A stretch of DNA of 64,000 nt from Bradyrhizobium commune (lineage in GTDB: Bacteria > Pseudomonadota > Alphaproteobacteria > Rhizobiales > Xanthobacteraceae), in NCBI RefSeq assembly GCF_015624505.1, contig NZ_CP061379.1, positions 5,022,001 to 5,086,000 on the forward strand. The letters are read 5' to 3'. The notes beneath the pieces are model-generated. The model had not been told where the DNA came from. It made no database searches and was given only the letters and a program-made list of their open reading frames with translations. The position numbers were made by a program, and so were the translations under genes. This document shows, piece by piece, positions 47,883 to 55,964 of the stretch; positions within the stretch are counted from its first letter, which is position 1; every line of letters begins with the position of its first letter.

Positions 47883-48463
47883 TCCGGCTCGCATTCACGA
47901 TTCTGGCCGGTGTGGTGCTCGGCCTCGTGGTCCATCTCGTCAGCGTGCTGGCACTGCCGCGGATCGCGACGCAGGACGCCTATTCGCGGCTGACGCCGAT
48001 GACCAAGCTCAACGGCGTCACGCAGCTTCCGCTGGCCGATCCCAACACCTCGCCGATGCCGTTCATGGACCCGGCCTTTGCGCTCGCGATCTGCCGCTAT
48101 GATCTTTCCGGAGGGCCGCTGAAACTCAAGGTCCCGGTGAGCCAGGCCTACACCTCGCTGTCCTTTTACACCCGCAACGAGATCGCCTATTACGCCATCA
48201 ACGACCGCTCGGCCGGCAAGAAGGTGATCGAGCTCGACCTCATGACCGAAGCGCAGCACAACGAGCTGCCCGAGGACGAAGAGGTCACCGCCGCCGACCG
48301 CCTGATCATCGATTCCCCGACCCAGACCGGCCTGGTCGTGATGAAGGCGCTGGCCGCCGAGCCCGGCCTGATGCCGCAGGCGCAGGCCTCGCTCGCGGCC
48401 GCGACCTGTGCGCCGCAGACGGATGCACCGGCCAAGGCGGAAGCGCCGCGCGGGCGGCGGTGA
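47879..48463 (+). CDS. DUF1254-family protein
   Basis: A 194-residue protein with an N-terminal membrane anchor (LAFTILAGVVLGLVVHLVSVLAL) and TQDAYSRLTPMTKLN, FMDPAFALAICRYDLSGGPL, typical of the short DUF1254 version. It overlaps the DUF1214 gene as ATGA, so the pair is translationally coupled. DUF1254 and DUF1214 often occur together, sometimes fused, which supports a joint role in the envelope. No catalytic motif is evident. Confidence 0.82.
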   Translation: MIRLAFTILAGVVLGLVVHLVSVLALPRIATQDAYSRLTPMTKLNGVTQLPLADPNTSPMPFMDPAFALAICRYDLSGGPLKLKVPVSQAYTSLSFYTRNEIAYYAINDRSAGKKVIELDLMTEAQHNELPEDEEVTAADRLIIDSPTQTGLVVMKALAAEPGLMPQAQASLAAATCAPQTDAPAKAEAPRGRR

Positions 48464-48933
48464 CACGCGGCGGTTTCCGGCAGCTCAAGACAAAAACTGA
48501 AAAACAACCCCATGCACAGTAGCTGGGGTGTTGAAACCGTTGGACTAATTTAACGCTCACCCTGATCGCTTGCGCATTGCCTGTGAAGAACCGAGTCCAC
48601 GGCAAAATTTCTGTTTTATCGAAATAGACTTGACTCGTCGGGCAAAACACTGGCAGAATGGCATCGTCGAAAGTTCGTCACACCCGCGCGGAGCAATCCG
48701 TCGCGGGTTTTTTCATGTTGGAGCAAGAATGCCATGATCAAGGAACCATCGTCGTCCGCCGCGGTCATCAAGGCCGCTTTGCCAGCGAATTCAGAATTGG
48801 ATTTGGAGGGCTGGCCTGGCTGGATTCGCGAAGCGCCTGCATTCGGGCGGACAACTCCGGCATCGCTTGATTGCGAGTGAAGGGAGCTCCAGAATACCAA
48901 ATTGCGGATCGATAAACTCGAAGGGGAGCCCAC
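48464..48933. other. 470 bp without a recognised gene
   Basis: Contains a hairpin-like CAACCCC...GGGGTG-TTG pair (48505-48532), a TTTCTGTTTTATC patch (about 48608) and repeat copy A at 48631-48721. From memory, this motif order recurs between Bradyrhizobium genes. The short frame starting inside copy A is not treated as a gene. Confidence 0.5.
48631..48721 (+). repeat. 91-bp direct repeat, copy A
   Basis: Matches 49921-50011 at 86 of 91 positions by hand alignment with no gaps. It ends in a terminator-like fold: ACCCGCG pairs with CGCGGGT around an inner CGGAG/CCG mini-stem, followed by TTTTTT. The element could therefore be a small terminated transcript or a mobile terminator. The five differences cluster partly in the stem and keep most pairing. 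Confidence 0.75.
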
Positions 48934-49308
48934 ATGCATTCAAGGATGGCGCCTTGGGCCTTTGTGCTCGCTGTTCCCGACATCAACCGAAGCTCTCAGT
49001 ATTTTCACGACGTGCTTGGCTTCGAAATCGGTTGGGAGGATGCAACGGATTGGCGACTGGCCGAACGGGGCGGCGTGCGGATCATGTTGGGCCAGTGCCC
49101 GGCCGACATCCATCCGAGCGCGCTTGGTTCTCACAATTGGTTTGGCTATCTGGATGTCGATGATGTCGATGGTTTGCACGCAGAATTTGCGGCGCGAGGA
49201 GCGACCTGCTCTGTTCCCAAAGATACTCACTACGGAATGCGTGAGATCGTCGTAACCACAATAGACGGGCACAGGCTTGTGTGCGGCCAACCATTGAAAG
49301 GAGGTTGA
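48934..49308 (+). CDS. VOC-family (glyoxalase/bleomycin-resistance-like) protein
   Basis: A 124-residue protein of the vicinal-oxygen-chelate fold: VLAVPDINRSSQYFHDVLGFEIGWED opens the first beta-alpha-beta-beta unit (quoted as family signature), and FGYLDVDDVDGLHAEFAARGA the second, ending IVVTTIDGHRLVCGQ. The ATG has AAGGGGAG about 8 nt upstream. Members bind antibiotics or carry out metal-dependent isomerisation or oxygenation; the substrate is unknown. It lies between the two 91-bp direct repeats. Confidence 0.82.
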   Translation: MHSRMAPWAFVLAVPDINRSSQYFHDVLGFEIGWEDATDWRLAERGGVRIMLGQCPADIHPSALGSHNWFGYLDVDDVDGLHAEFAARGATCSVPKDTHYGMREIVVTTIDGHRLVCGQPLKGG

Positions 49309-49357
49309 TCTCGACGGCCCGCGTCTGCCCTTAGCCGACTTCCGCAAGTCTCTTCCG

Positions 49358-49705
49358 TCAGAAACCACAGGCTGCGTAAGTCTTGCGAGCCAGACGGTAA
49401 TGCGATCCGACTTCAACGAAGTCGACATCGAGGCACTGATTGCCCTCGCGGAAATCGCGGGCAAGCCCTTCACAATTGAGATATTCGATGTTGATCCGCC
49501 AGCGATGTTCCTGCGGGTTGTAGGTCGCAAAATCATGCTGCGCTGCGGCCGGCCCCTTGCAAAGCCCGGCGATGTATTGCCGGATCTCCGGAGGCAGATC
49601 GGAAATATGGTGCGCGTCCCAGGGGTCCTGCTTGTTCATAGAAGCAGCTTGAACGATCGATCCCTGACATAGCAGGAAAGCCAGCAGGCAGTGGCGCCAA
49701 AACAT
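49358..49705 (-). CDS. Small secreted protein of unknown function
   Basis: A 115-residue protein starting at the ATG at 49705 with a strong AGGGAGG site. Residues 1-21 form a signal peptide (FWRHCLLAFLLCQGSIVQAA). The mature part includes HHISDLPPEIRQYIAGLCKG, YNPQEHRWRINIEYLNCEGL and three Cys besides a terminal CGF, suggesting a disulfide-bonded periplasmic protein. No family is recognised. It converges with the VOC gene inside the repeat-bounded segment. Confidence 0.7.
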   Translation of the reverse strand: MFWRHCLLAFLLCQGSIVQAASMNKQDPWDAHHISDLPPEIRQYIAGLCKGPAAAQHDFATYNPQEHRWRINIEYLNCEGLARDFREGNQCLDVDFVEVGSHYRLARKTYAACGF

Positions 49706-50109
49706 CGGAGCCTCCCTGAGGTCGTTTGATGAGGAGATTAGTCCCCTCACTGCCGGACTTCCAGCCGCTTGCGCTGCCGCCGTTGGCCCGCTCCCGGGGC
49801 AGAGTTGAGGCCAGCCCAGCACGTCCGCTTCTCGTTTTCCAAATGCTAGCGCGAGAAGCTGACTGGAGGCTGACGACCGACGCGGTGGAGTGTCGCAGAT
49901 CGCGGATCGGGGCTCGCCTTTGATTCGTCGGGCAAAACACTGGCAGCATGGCATCGTCGAAAGTTCGTCACACCCGCGCGGAGCAATCCGCCACGGGTGT
50001 TTTCATGTTGGCGGCCGGAACGACGACTGAAGGCGGGCCAGCACCTTATTGTCATGGACTGTTCGGTGGGCCATGTTTCTTTTTCGCGGGACCGGATGGA
50101 GGAAGAGCT
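49706..50109. other. 404 bp mostly without genes
   Basis: The first 215 bp show nothing beyond short GC-rich stretches. Repeat copy B follows at 49921-50011, then about 98 bp leading to the methyltransferase start. Confidence 0.5.
49921..50011 (+). repeat. 91-bp direct repeat, copy B
   Basis: Partner of 48631-48721, exactly 1290 bp downstream and in the same orientation. The fold is kept (ACCCG pairs with CGGGT), but the T-run is interrupted (GTGTTTTC), so termination should be weaker than in copy A. Confidence 0.75.
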
Positions 50110-50730
50110 ATGACCGAGAGCCGTCAAACCCATTGGCAAGACGTCTACAGCAGGAAGGGTGAAAGAGAGGTCAGCTGGTTTCAGGCAAGCCCGATTCTCT
50201 CGCTTGAGCTGATCGAAAAGCTTGGCGCGGTCACGGATTCGTCCGTCATCGACATCGGAGGGGGCGCCTCGCGACTTGTCGATCGCCTCGTCGATCGCGG
50301 TTGTCGTGATGTCACGGTGCTCGACCTCGCGGAGGCCGCGCTGCGGACCGCGAAGGGGCGCCTTGGCGCACGTGCCGACCGCGTTCATTGGATCGCGGCT
50401 GACGCGACGATCTGGGAGCCCGAGAGGGCCTACGACATCTGGCACGACCGTGCGGCATTCCATTTCCTGACAGAGGAGCGCGACCGCGCGGCATACATTG
50501 AGCGGCTCCAGCGGGGCGTGAAAACAGGAGGGCACGCCATCATCGCGACGTTTTCGCTCGACGGTCCTGAGAAATGCAGCGGCCTGCCGGTGATGCGATA
50601 CGACTCGCAGAGCCTCGGGCTAACCTTCGGGCGAGCATTTGAGCTTGTCGATGCCCGACTCGATGTCCATTCCACGCCCTGGAAATCGGATCAATCGTTT
50701 CAATTCAGCGTGTTTCGCCGTTGTCGCTGA
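50110..50730 (+). CDS. Class I SAM-dependent methyltransferase
   Basis: A 206-residue protein with THWQDVYSRKGEREVSWFQ at the N-terminus, motif I as VIDIGGGASRLVDRLVDRG, the acidic loop in VTVLDLAEAAL and motif IV region IWHDRAAFHFL. This combination (HW..vY..k....vSWfq) is typical of a common subgroup often annotated as thiopurine- or chemoreceptor-like methyltransferases; the substrate is unknown. The ATG at 50110 follows GGAAGAG. A longer frame would start inside repeat copy B and is rejected. Confidence 0.85.
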   Translation: MTESRQTHWQDVYSRKGEREVSWFQASPILSLELIEKLGAVTDSSVIDIGGGASRLVDRLVDRGCRDVTVLDLAEAALRTAKGRLGARADRVHWIAADATIWEPERAYDIWHDRAAFHFLTEERDRAAYIERLQRGVKTGGHAIIATFSLDGPEKCSGLPVMRYDSQSLGLTFGRAFELVDARLDVHSTPWKSDQSFQFSVFRRCR

Positions 50731-50827
50731 GCCGTTGCGGGCCTGACAGTGCTCGGGTGGCGTGAAACTGGACCGCAGGTTCTGCACGCCATGACTTTCG
50801 AGCTTGCGCCGGAGCCTCGTTTTCTCA

Positions 50828-50852
50828 GGAACGTCCCAGCTCATCAGCCGTT
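50828..50852 (+). promoter_or_regulatory. EcfG-type general stress promoter
   Basis: GGAAC (50828-50832), 16 bp, then CGTT (50849-50852): an exact match to the alphaproteobacterial EcfG consensus GGAAC-N16/17-CGTT. It lies 21 bp before a start codon with its own AAGGAG site, which fits a short leader. A hand scan of other intergenic regions found one more match, at 58306-58331. Confidence 0.75.
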
Positions 50853-50873
50853 TGCCTGCGAAGGAGACTGAGG

Positions 50874-51053
50874 ATGTCTAGAAACAAAACCGGTCACGGA
50901 ATCCTGACTGACGACAAGGGGCAAGAACAGCCTGCCGACAAGGAACGCGCACAGGAGTCGGGTCATATGCCCAGGCAACCTGGCATACCCAAGCAACCTG
51001 ACACGGACAAGGATGACGAGATGCAGCCGACCCGAGAGAAGAGCGGTTTCTAG
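50874..51053 (+). CDS. Small hydrophilic protein, candidate general-stress protein
   Basis: A 59-residue product (starts MSRNKTGHGILTDDKG, ends TREKSGF) rich in Asp, Glu, Lys, Gln and Pro, with a PRQPGIP-KQPD micro-repeat and no Cys or Trp. It is probably disordered. The ATG has AAGGAG about 7 nt upstream and an exact EcfG promoter before that. Small hydrophilic proteins of this type are frequent in EcfG regulons. Its stop codon abuts the stop of the next gene on the other strand. Confidence 0.7.
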   Translation: MSRNKTGHGILTDDKGQEQPADKERAQESGHMPRQPGIPKQPDTDKDDEMQPTREKSGF

Positions 51054-51203
51054 TCAGGTTTGGTCGTGCCTATAGCGTTCGCGCACGATCTGTTCCGCCA
51101 TCCGATCAGCGGCGCGATTTCGATAACGCCAAGTCAGGGTGCCGTAAATAAGCGCTGTCAGGAGGATCAGAGCGCCAACGAAGTAGACGGCTTCGAGTCC
51201 CAT
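51054..51203 (-). CDS. Small single-pass membrane protein
   Basis: A 49-residue product starting MGLEAVYFVGALILLTALIYGTLTW-type helix (residues 4-24 hydrophobic), then a strongly basic tail (RYRNRAADRMAEQIVRERYR). The start has GGAGG about 6 nt upstream on the minus strand; longer frames lack a site. It resembles short stress-related membrane peptides of rhizobia in form only. The function is unknown. Confidence 0.65.
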   Translation of the reverse strand: MGLEAVYFVGALILLTALIYGTLTWRYRNRAADRMAEQIVRERYRHDQT

Positions 51204-51434
51204 AGCTGCCTCCAAGGGGCCGCGCTTCCTATAAGGAGCGTCAGCGGATTTGATCGAGGTTCGCCAGCAAGTCCCGCAGCAGATCACGCGCAACCTCTTG
51301 CGGGGTTGGGCGTCTGAAAATGCTGAGGAATCGTTTAAGCATTCAGCTCGAACGAGAATCTTCACCCAGAGTTCCTATCGCGTCATTCACGCCGACTGCA
51401 TGAGGAACAATGTAAGCGCCCGGAGCATTCAATA

Positions 51435-52388
51435 GTGTTTCGGGTCAACTTACGGGATAGCCTGGTGACGGTCGCCCACAATCCGCCGCGGATCGCGAAG
51501 GCAAACGGTATCGACATCTGTTACGACACCTTCGGCGATGCTCAGTCCGAGCCGCTGGTGCTGATCATGGGCCTTGCAGGCCAGATGGTCCAATGGGACG
51601 ACGCCTTTTGTGTGCGGCTTGCCGCGCGCGGATTTCGCGTCGTCCGATTTGACAACCGCGACAGCGGCAAATCTTCCAAACTTCCGGGCAAACGGCTGAC
51701 GTGGTGGGAAGCGCTCAAGGCCCTTGTCCTGCACATGCCGCCGGCTGCCTCGTATACATTGCGAGACATGGCACGCGATACCATCGCGCTGATGGACGTG
51801 CTCGGCATTCGATCGGCTCATATCGTTGGTGCGTCCATGGGCGGCATGATTGCCCAGGAGATTGCGATTGCGTTCCCAAAACGGGTTCGGTCGCTGATTT
51901 CAATCTCGTCAACCACAGGCAATCCCGATTTGCCGCAGCCGAGTGCCAAGGCCATTGCCTTGCTGAGTGACCCGCAACCCACGGACCGCGAGAAATTCAT
52001 CGCGCGCTTCAAGCGGATGTGGAAAGTGCTCCGGGCCGGCCGCTTCCCCGAAGATGAAGCTCTCGATCGTTCCCGCGCCGAACTTGTGTATGATCGGGGT
52101 GTCAATCCGGTCGGCGTCGACAGGCAGATCCGGGCCGTCCTCGCATCGGGCAGCCGCAAGGAGCTTCTGCGCACGGTCAAGGCTCCGACCCTGGTGATTC
52201 ATGGCACCGCCGATCCTTTGGTTGACCCGAAGGCCGCTCAGGATACCGCAGCGTCAATTCCGGGGGCTAAACTGATGTTGGTTGCGGGCATGGGGCACGC
52301 GCTACCGATAAGGATGTGGCCGCAAATCATCGACGCCATCGACAAGCATGCGCACCAGGCGAGTGCGATCGCAGCGCGAGTCGCGTGA
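51435..52388 (+). CDS. Alpha/beta hydrolase
   Basis: A 317-residue serine hydrolase of the lipase/esterase or bromoperoxidase-like group. The nucleophile is Ser134 in IVGASMGGMIAQE; the acid lies in VIHGTADPLVD and the His in GMGHALP. The N-terminal core has LVLIMGLAGQMVQWDD and VVRFDNRDSGKSS. The start is taken as GTG at 51435; another GTG at 51465 (starting the VAHNPPRI part) is possible. No signal peptide. The substrate is unknown. Confidence 0.85.
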   Translation: MFRVNLRDSLVTVAHNPPRIAKANGIDICYDTFGDAQSEPLVLIMGLAGQMVQWDDAFCVRLAARGFRVVRFDNRDSGKSSKLPGKRLTWWEALKALVLHMPPAASYTLRDMARDTIALMDVLGIRSAHIVGASMGGMIAQEIAIAFPKRVRSLISISSTTGNPDLPQPSAKAIALLSDPQPTDREKFIARFKRMWKVLRAGRFPEDEALDRSRAELVYDRGVNPVGVDRQIRAVLASGSRKELLRTVKAPTLVIHGTADPLVDPKAAQDTAASIPGAKLMLVAGMGHALPIRMWPQIIDAIDKHAHQASAIAARVA

Positions 52389-52452
52389 AATTCATATTTC
52401 CGCGGCGCTCTGCGCTTCCGTCAGCCTGGTCAAGTGGACGGGCGGTTCGCCC

Positions 52453-52656
52453 TCAGCTGCCCAGCGCAGACTCGCCGATTTGGCGACCGGGTACACTGAC
52501 GTGGACCTCATGCCCCTGGCGCAGCGCCAAGGATGCGGCGGCGACCGCCGACTCGAACGCCGCTTCCTTCGTGGCATATTTGCTTTTGACGTCGCCGTCA
52601 TGCAGCACGCCCCACTCGTCATGCACCGGTACGATCGCGTATTGAGCAAGGCCCAT
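52453..52656 (-). CDS. DUF2188-like small protein
   Basis: A 67-residue protein: YAIVPVHDEWGVLHDGDVKSKY, then a helix with KEAAFESAVAAASLALRQGHE and a last strand VHVSVP. This beta-beta-beta-alpha-beta pattern fits DUF2188-type small cytoplasmic proteins. GGAG about 8 nt upstream lies across the stop codon of the preceding gene, so translation is probably coupled to the dehydrogenase gene 10 bp before it. Confidence 0.7.
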   Translation of the reverse strand: MGLAQYAIVPVHDEWGVLHDGDVKSKYATKEAAFESAVAAASLALRQGHEVHVSVPGRQIGESALGS

Positions 52657-52666
52657 TGTCCATCTC

Positions 52667-54001
52667 CTATCGCTGCGTGACCTGCGATTGCGCGGCGTTC
52701 ACCCGCCACACCGTGTTGCCGCTGTCGTCGGCGATCAGCAGCGCGCCGGTCTTGTCGATGGCGACGCCGACCGGACGGCCGCGCGCCTGGCCGTTGCTGT
52801 TGAGGAAGCCGGTGACGACGTCCTGCGCTGGCCCGCTCGGCTTGCCGTCCGCAAAGGGTACGTAAACGACCTTGTAGCCGTTCAGCACCTGGCGATTCCA
52901 ACTGCCGTGCTCACCGACAAAGGCGCCGCTGCGATAGGCGCCCGGCAGGCCGCTGCCGGCGGAGAAGGCGAGCCCGAGCGGCGCGACATGCGAGCTCAGG
53001 GCGTAATCGGGCACGATCGCCCTGGCGACGAGGTCCGGCCGCTGCGGCTTGACGCGGGGATCGACGTGCTGACCGTAATAGCTGTAGGGCCAGCCATAGA
53101 AGCCGCCGTCTTTCACTGACGTCATGTAGTCGGGCACGAGATCGGGGCCGAGTTCGTCGCGTTCGTTCACCACCGTCCACAACGCGCCGCTCTGCGGCTC
53201 GAAGCTGAGGCCGTTCGGATTGCGCAACCCGCTGGCAAAGATCCGCCAGCGGCCACTGGCGCGATCGACTTCGAGGATGTCGGCGCGATTGTGCTCGGCC
53301 TCCATCCCGTTCTCGGTGATGTTGCTGTTCGAGCCGACGCCGGCATACAGCTTCGAACCATCGGGGCTCGCAACCAGGCTCTTGGTCCAATGGTGGTCGA
53401 TCGGGCCGCCCGGCAGCGGCGTGAGCACCGTGCCCGGCGCGGTGATCTTGGTGTCGCCCTCCGAGTAGGGATATCGCACGATCGCGTCGGTATTGGCGAC
53501 GTAGAGATCGTTGCCGACGAGCGCGACACCGAACGGCGAGTTGAGATGGTCGAGGAAGACGCTTTGCGTATCCGGCACGCCGTCGCCATTGGTATCGCGC
53601 AGGAGCGTGATACGGTTGCTCTCACCGGTGTCGCCGCCGGAGGTCGCCCAGGACTCGATGAAGCCCATCACGATCTCCTTGGGGCGCTTGATCGCAGCAG
53701 CCTTCGGCGCCTTGGATTCCACCACCAGCACGTCGCCATTGGGAAGTACATACAGCGAGCGCGGATGCTGCAATCCGGTCGCGAAGGCCTTGGCCTGCAA
53801 GCCCTGCGCAACCGTCGGCGTCTCGTCCTTCTTCCAGCCGACGATGCGGGCGATGTGCATCGGCGGCAGCAGATATTGCTGGATGTCGGGCAATTTCGGA
53901 TTGGCGCCGATCTGCGCCTTGGGATCGCCACTCCCGTCATCACAACCGGCGAGACATAATAGCGAAGAGCACAGCAGTGCGCGGGTCAGTTTGGACATCA
54001 T
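52667..54001 (-). CDS. PQQ-type sugar (sorbosone-like) dehydrogenase lipoprotein
   Basis: A 444-residue exported beta-propeller oxidoreductase. The N-terminus is a lipoprotein signal (LLCSSLLCLAGC, lipobox Cys about residue 20). The body shows the family's glucose/sorbosone dehydrogenase features: LPNGDVLVVES, VGNDLYVANTDAIVRYPY, GLRNPNGLSFEPQSGALWTVVNERDELG (signature region) and FVGEHGSWNR. It oxidises a sugar or aldehyde if PQQ is present; the substrate is unknown. The start ATG overlaps the upstream membrane gene stop. Confidence 0.85.
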   Translation of the reverse strand: MMSKLTRALLCSSLLCLAGCDDGSGDPKAQIGANPKLPDIQQYLLPPMHIARIVGWKKDETPTVAQGLQAKAFATGLQHPRSLYVLPNGDVLVVESKAPKAAAIKRPKEIVMGFIESWATSGGDTGESNRITLLRDTNGDGVPDTQSVFLDHLNSPFGVALVGNDLYVANTDAIVRYPYSEGDTKITAPGTVLTPLPGGPIDHHWTKSLVASPDGSKLYAGVGSNSNITENGMEAEHNRADILEVDRASGRWRIFASGLRNPNGLSFEPQSGALWTVVNERDELGPDLVPDYMTSVKDGGFYGWPYSYYGQHVDPRVKPQRPDLVARAIVPDYALSSHVAPLGLAFSAGSGLPGAYRSGAFVGEHGSWNRQVLNGYKVVYVPFADGKPSGPAQDVVTGFLNSNGQARGRPVGVAIDKTGALLIADDSGNTVWRVNAAQSQVTQR

Positions 54002-54462
54002 CGCGCAACTCCCACACCGTGGCGGTAGACCAAAGCCCAGCCGAGCCAACCCGTAACCGGCAAGATCAGCACGGTGAGTGCGGAAAGAACGAGCCCTACC
54101 GGCCACACCGACGTCCAGGCGTCACGCGTATGGATCGCCGCATTGAAGATCGCCAGGATCAGCGCGACTGCATTGCCGATCAGATGCGGCCATGCCGGCG
54201 CTTGCATCCGCACCAGCCGGTTGCCCAGGAAATCAAACAGGCCCGCGATGGCCGCCAGCAGGCCGAAGAAGACGCCAGCGACTAGAAGCCAAGCGGAGAA
54301 ATCAGCCCACATGATCTCGGCGGTGACGACATAGGCAATGTCGGTCAGTAATGCCCCGACGAAGCACGCGATCGGTATCGGCACCAACATCGGATGGATT
54401 GGATGGCCCGCAATCTCCGCGGTGGACGTCGGACGGACTGCCCCGGAAGAGACATTGCTCAT
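53998..54462 (-). CDS. DUF2231-family membrane protein
   Basis: A 154-residue protein with four helices and the N-terminal signature EIAGHPIHPMLVPIPIACF, typical of DUF2231. GGAG lies 8 nt before the ATG. Its stop overlaps the start of the PQQ-type dehydrogenase gene. DUF2231 proteins often accompany periplasmic redox enzymes and may anchor or serve them as a membrane electron acceptor, which is inference. Confidence 0.85.
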   Translation of the reverse strand: MSNVSSGAVRPTSTAEIAGHPIHPMLVPIPIACFVGALLTDIAYVVTAEIMWADFSAWLLVAGVFFGLLAAIAGLFDFLGNRLVRMQAPAWPHLIGNAVALILAIFNAAIHTRDAWTSVWPVGLVLSALTVLILPVTGWLGWALVYRHGVGVAR

Positions 54463-54517
54463 TCACGTTTCTCCAAGGAACGATGCCGCCTCGCGTTGAC
54501 GAGACGGCAACATTCAC

Positions 54518-54703
54518 TCACTTCTCCGGATGACCGGTGCCCGGCTTCGTGGTCTTCGGCGCCTTGCCGTCTTCGACACGACCTTCATTGCGCAGATCGC
54601 GGCCTTCCTGGGCCTTGCGTTGACTTTCCGCGGACTTGCCGTGCTCGTTGATCTCTTCCTTGATATAGCCGGCGCCTTCCTTGATTTCACCCTTAACGCT
54701 CAT
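54518..54703 (-). CDS. CsbD-like small hydrophilic stress protein
   Basis: A 61-residue, strongly charged protein: MSVKGEIKEGAGYIKEEINE, then KSAESQRKAQEGRDLRNEG and a Pro/Gly-rich end. The KGEIKEGAGYIKEE opening recalls CsbD-family stress proteins, but the match is loose. GGGAG precedes the ATG. An imperfect palindrome (TGTCACGAT..ATCGTGTCA, 54726-54745) lies just upstream, and a GGAAC without a good CGTT partner is 70 bp away. Confidence 0.6.
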   Translation of the reverse strand: MSVKGEIKEGAGYIKEEINEHGKSAESQRKAQEGRDLRNEGRVEDGKAPKTTKPGTGHPEK

Positions 54704-54924
54704 ATCGATCTCCCTCTGTTGCCTGTGTCACGATTGATCGTGTCACAAGGGCAATTCATCAGAGATCACCGCGTTCCTAACGACGGCTCGGCTGAACGAT
54801 TGGGGAACCTCAAACGGGCGTGAACTCCCTTGTTGCGAAGAGCCGAGGAACGTTGCCGATCGGCTCTCACCGCATGAGCGGGCGCAACATCATGCCGATC
54901 TGTGCGCTGTCCCGTCGGCCTGCG

Positions 54925-55842
54925 CTAAAGCCTCGCCTGCGCGACCCGCTCGCGCAGGCGCGGAACGACGAAGTCGACGAAGGCGCGGAGCTTGAGCGGC
55001 AGGCGGCTTTGCGTATCGTAGACGAGATGCACCGGACGAAGCTGCGGCTCGAACGCTTCGAGCACCACGGCAAGACGTCCGGCGCGGACATGCCCGGCGA
55101 TCTGATACGACACCGCGCGAACCAGGCCCGCGCCCGCGAGCGCGGCATCGATGGCCGCGTCGATCGTGTTGACGCTCAAGCGCGACCGGAACGAGACGGT
55201 TTTCTCGGCGCCATCGCGCTCGAATGTCCACGTGCTCAGGGCAGACACGCTCTGGAACGAGACCAGGCGATGCATTTCGAGGTCAGCGAGCGTCACGGGA
55301 ATTCCGCTGGCGGCGAGATAGTCCGGGCTGGCGCAGATGACGTGCCGGACCTCTCCGACGCGCGTCGCGATCAGATTGCTGTCCGGCAGCGGGCCGAGGC
55401 GCAAGGCGACGTCGACCTGGTCTTCGAGGAAATGCGCGATGCGGTCGGTCAGGACAAGACCAACGGATACTTCGGGAAAGGCCTCCAGGAAGCGCGTGAC
55501 GATCGGCAGCACATGCATCCTGCCGAACATGATGGGTGCGGTGACGACGAGGTCGCCCTTCGGCTCGCTGTATTCGCCGGATGCCATGCGCTCGGCCTCG
55601 GACAGTTGCTCGAGGATCGATTTTGCTGAGGTGACGTAGGACCGCCCGGCCGGCGTCAGCTCCAGGCCCTTGGCCGAGCGGATCAGCAGCGTCGCCTTCA
55701 GATGCGCTTCCAGCTCTGCGACCTTCCGGCTGACGGTTGCCAGCGGGAGCCGCAGCTCGCGGCTCGCCTTGGACAGGCTGCCGCTCTCCACCGCCGCGAG
55801 CAGCACGGTCATGGCCTCCAGCCGATCCATAAGGCCTTCCAT
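54925..55842 (-). CDS. LysR-family regulator
   Basis: A 305-residue LysR protein with the winged helix at the N-terminus (SLSKASRELRLPLATVSRKVAELE) and an effector-binding domain from about residue 90. An alternative ATG lies 12 nt downstream. It is divergent from the hydrolase/MFS pair across 122 bp containing a LysR-like dyad, so it probably controls that pair and itself. It is of the DsdC/PtxR-like crg subclass that often regulates small detoxification operons; the effector is unknown. Confidence 0.88.
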   Translation of the reverse strand: MEGLMDRLEAMTVLLAAVESGSLSKASRELRLPLATVSRKVAELEAHLKATLLIRSAKGLELTPAGRSYVTSAKSILEQLSEAERMASGEYSEPKGDLVVTAPIMFGRMHVLPIVTRFLEAFPEVSVGLVLTDRIAHFLEDQVDVALRLGPLPDSNLIATRVGEVRHVICASPDYLAASGIPVTLADLEMHRLVSFQSVSALSTWTFERDGAEKTVSFRSRLSVNTIDAAIDAALAGAGLVRAVSYQIAGHVRAGRLAVVLEAFEPQLRPVHLVYDTQSRLPLKLRAFVDFVVPRLRERVAQARL

Positions 55843-55873
55843 AAGACGAGAGGGCTCCTCTCGGTCTTAGCAA

Positions 55874-55893
55874 CTTCCGGGCAACGCTGGAAG
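55874..55893. promoter_or_regulatory. Candidate LysR operator
   Basis: The dyad CTTCC-N10-GGAAG contains the T-N11-A core expected for LysR binding. It is centred in the 122-bp gap between the divergent LysR and hydrolase genes. A second dyad, GAGAG-N5-CTCTC (about 55847-55861), lies next to it. Confidence 0.45.
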
Positions 55894-55964
55894 GCCCCAA
55901 AACAGACGCGACGGCAGAACGGCAACGCATCGCCGACGGGCCGATCGCCAAAAAGGGAAGCCCC

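Noticed and set aside
48658..48720. Short frames beginning MASSKVRHTRAEQS in both 91-bp repeats
   Set aside because: They start inside a repeat that ends in a terminator-like hairpin, have no ribosome-binding site, and run into unrelated sequence in each copy.
54726..54830. EcfG promoter for the CsbD-like gene
   Set aside because: GGAAC is present on the minus strand, but the bases 16-17 bp downstream are AATT/ATTG, not CGTT.
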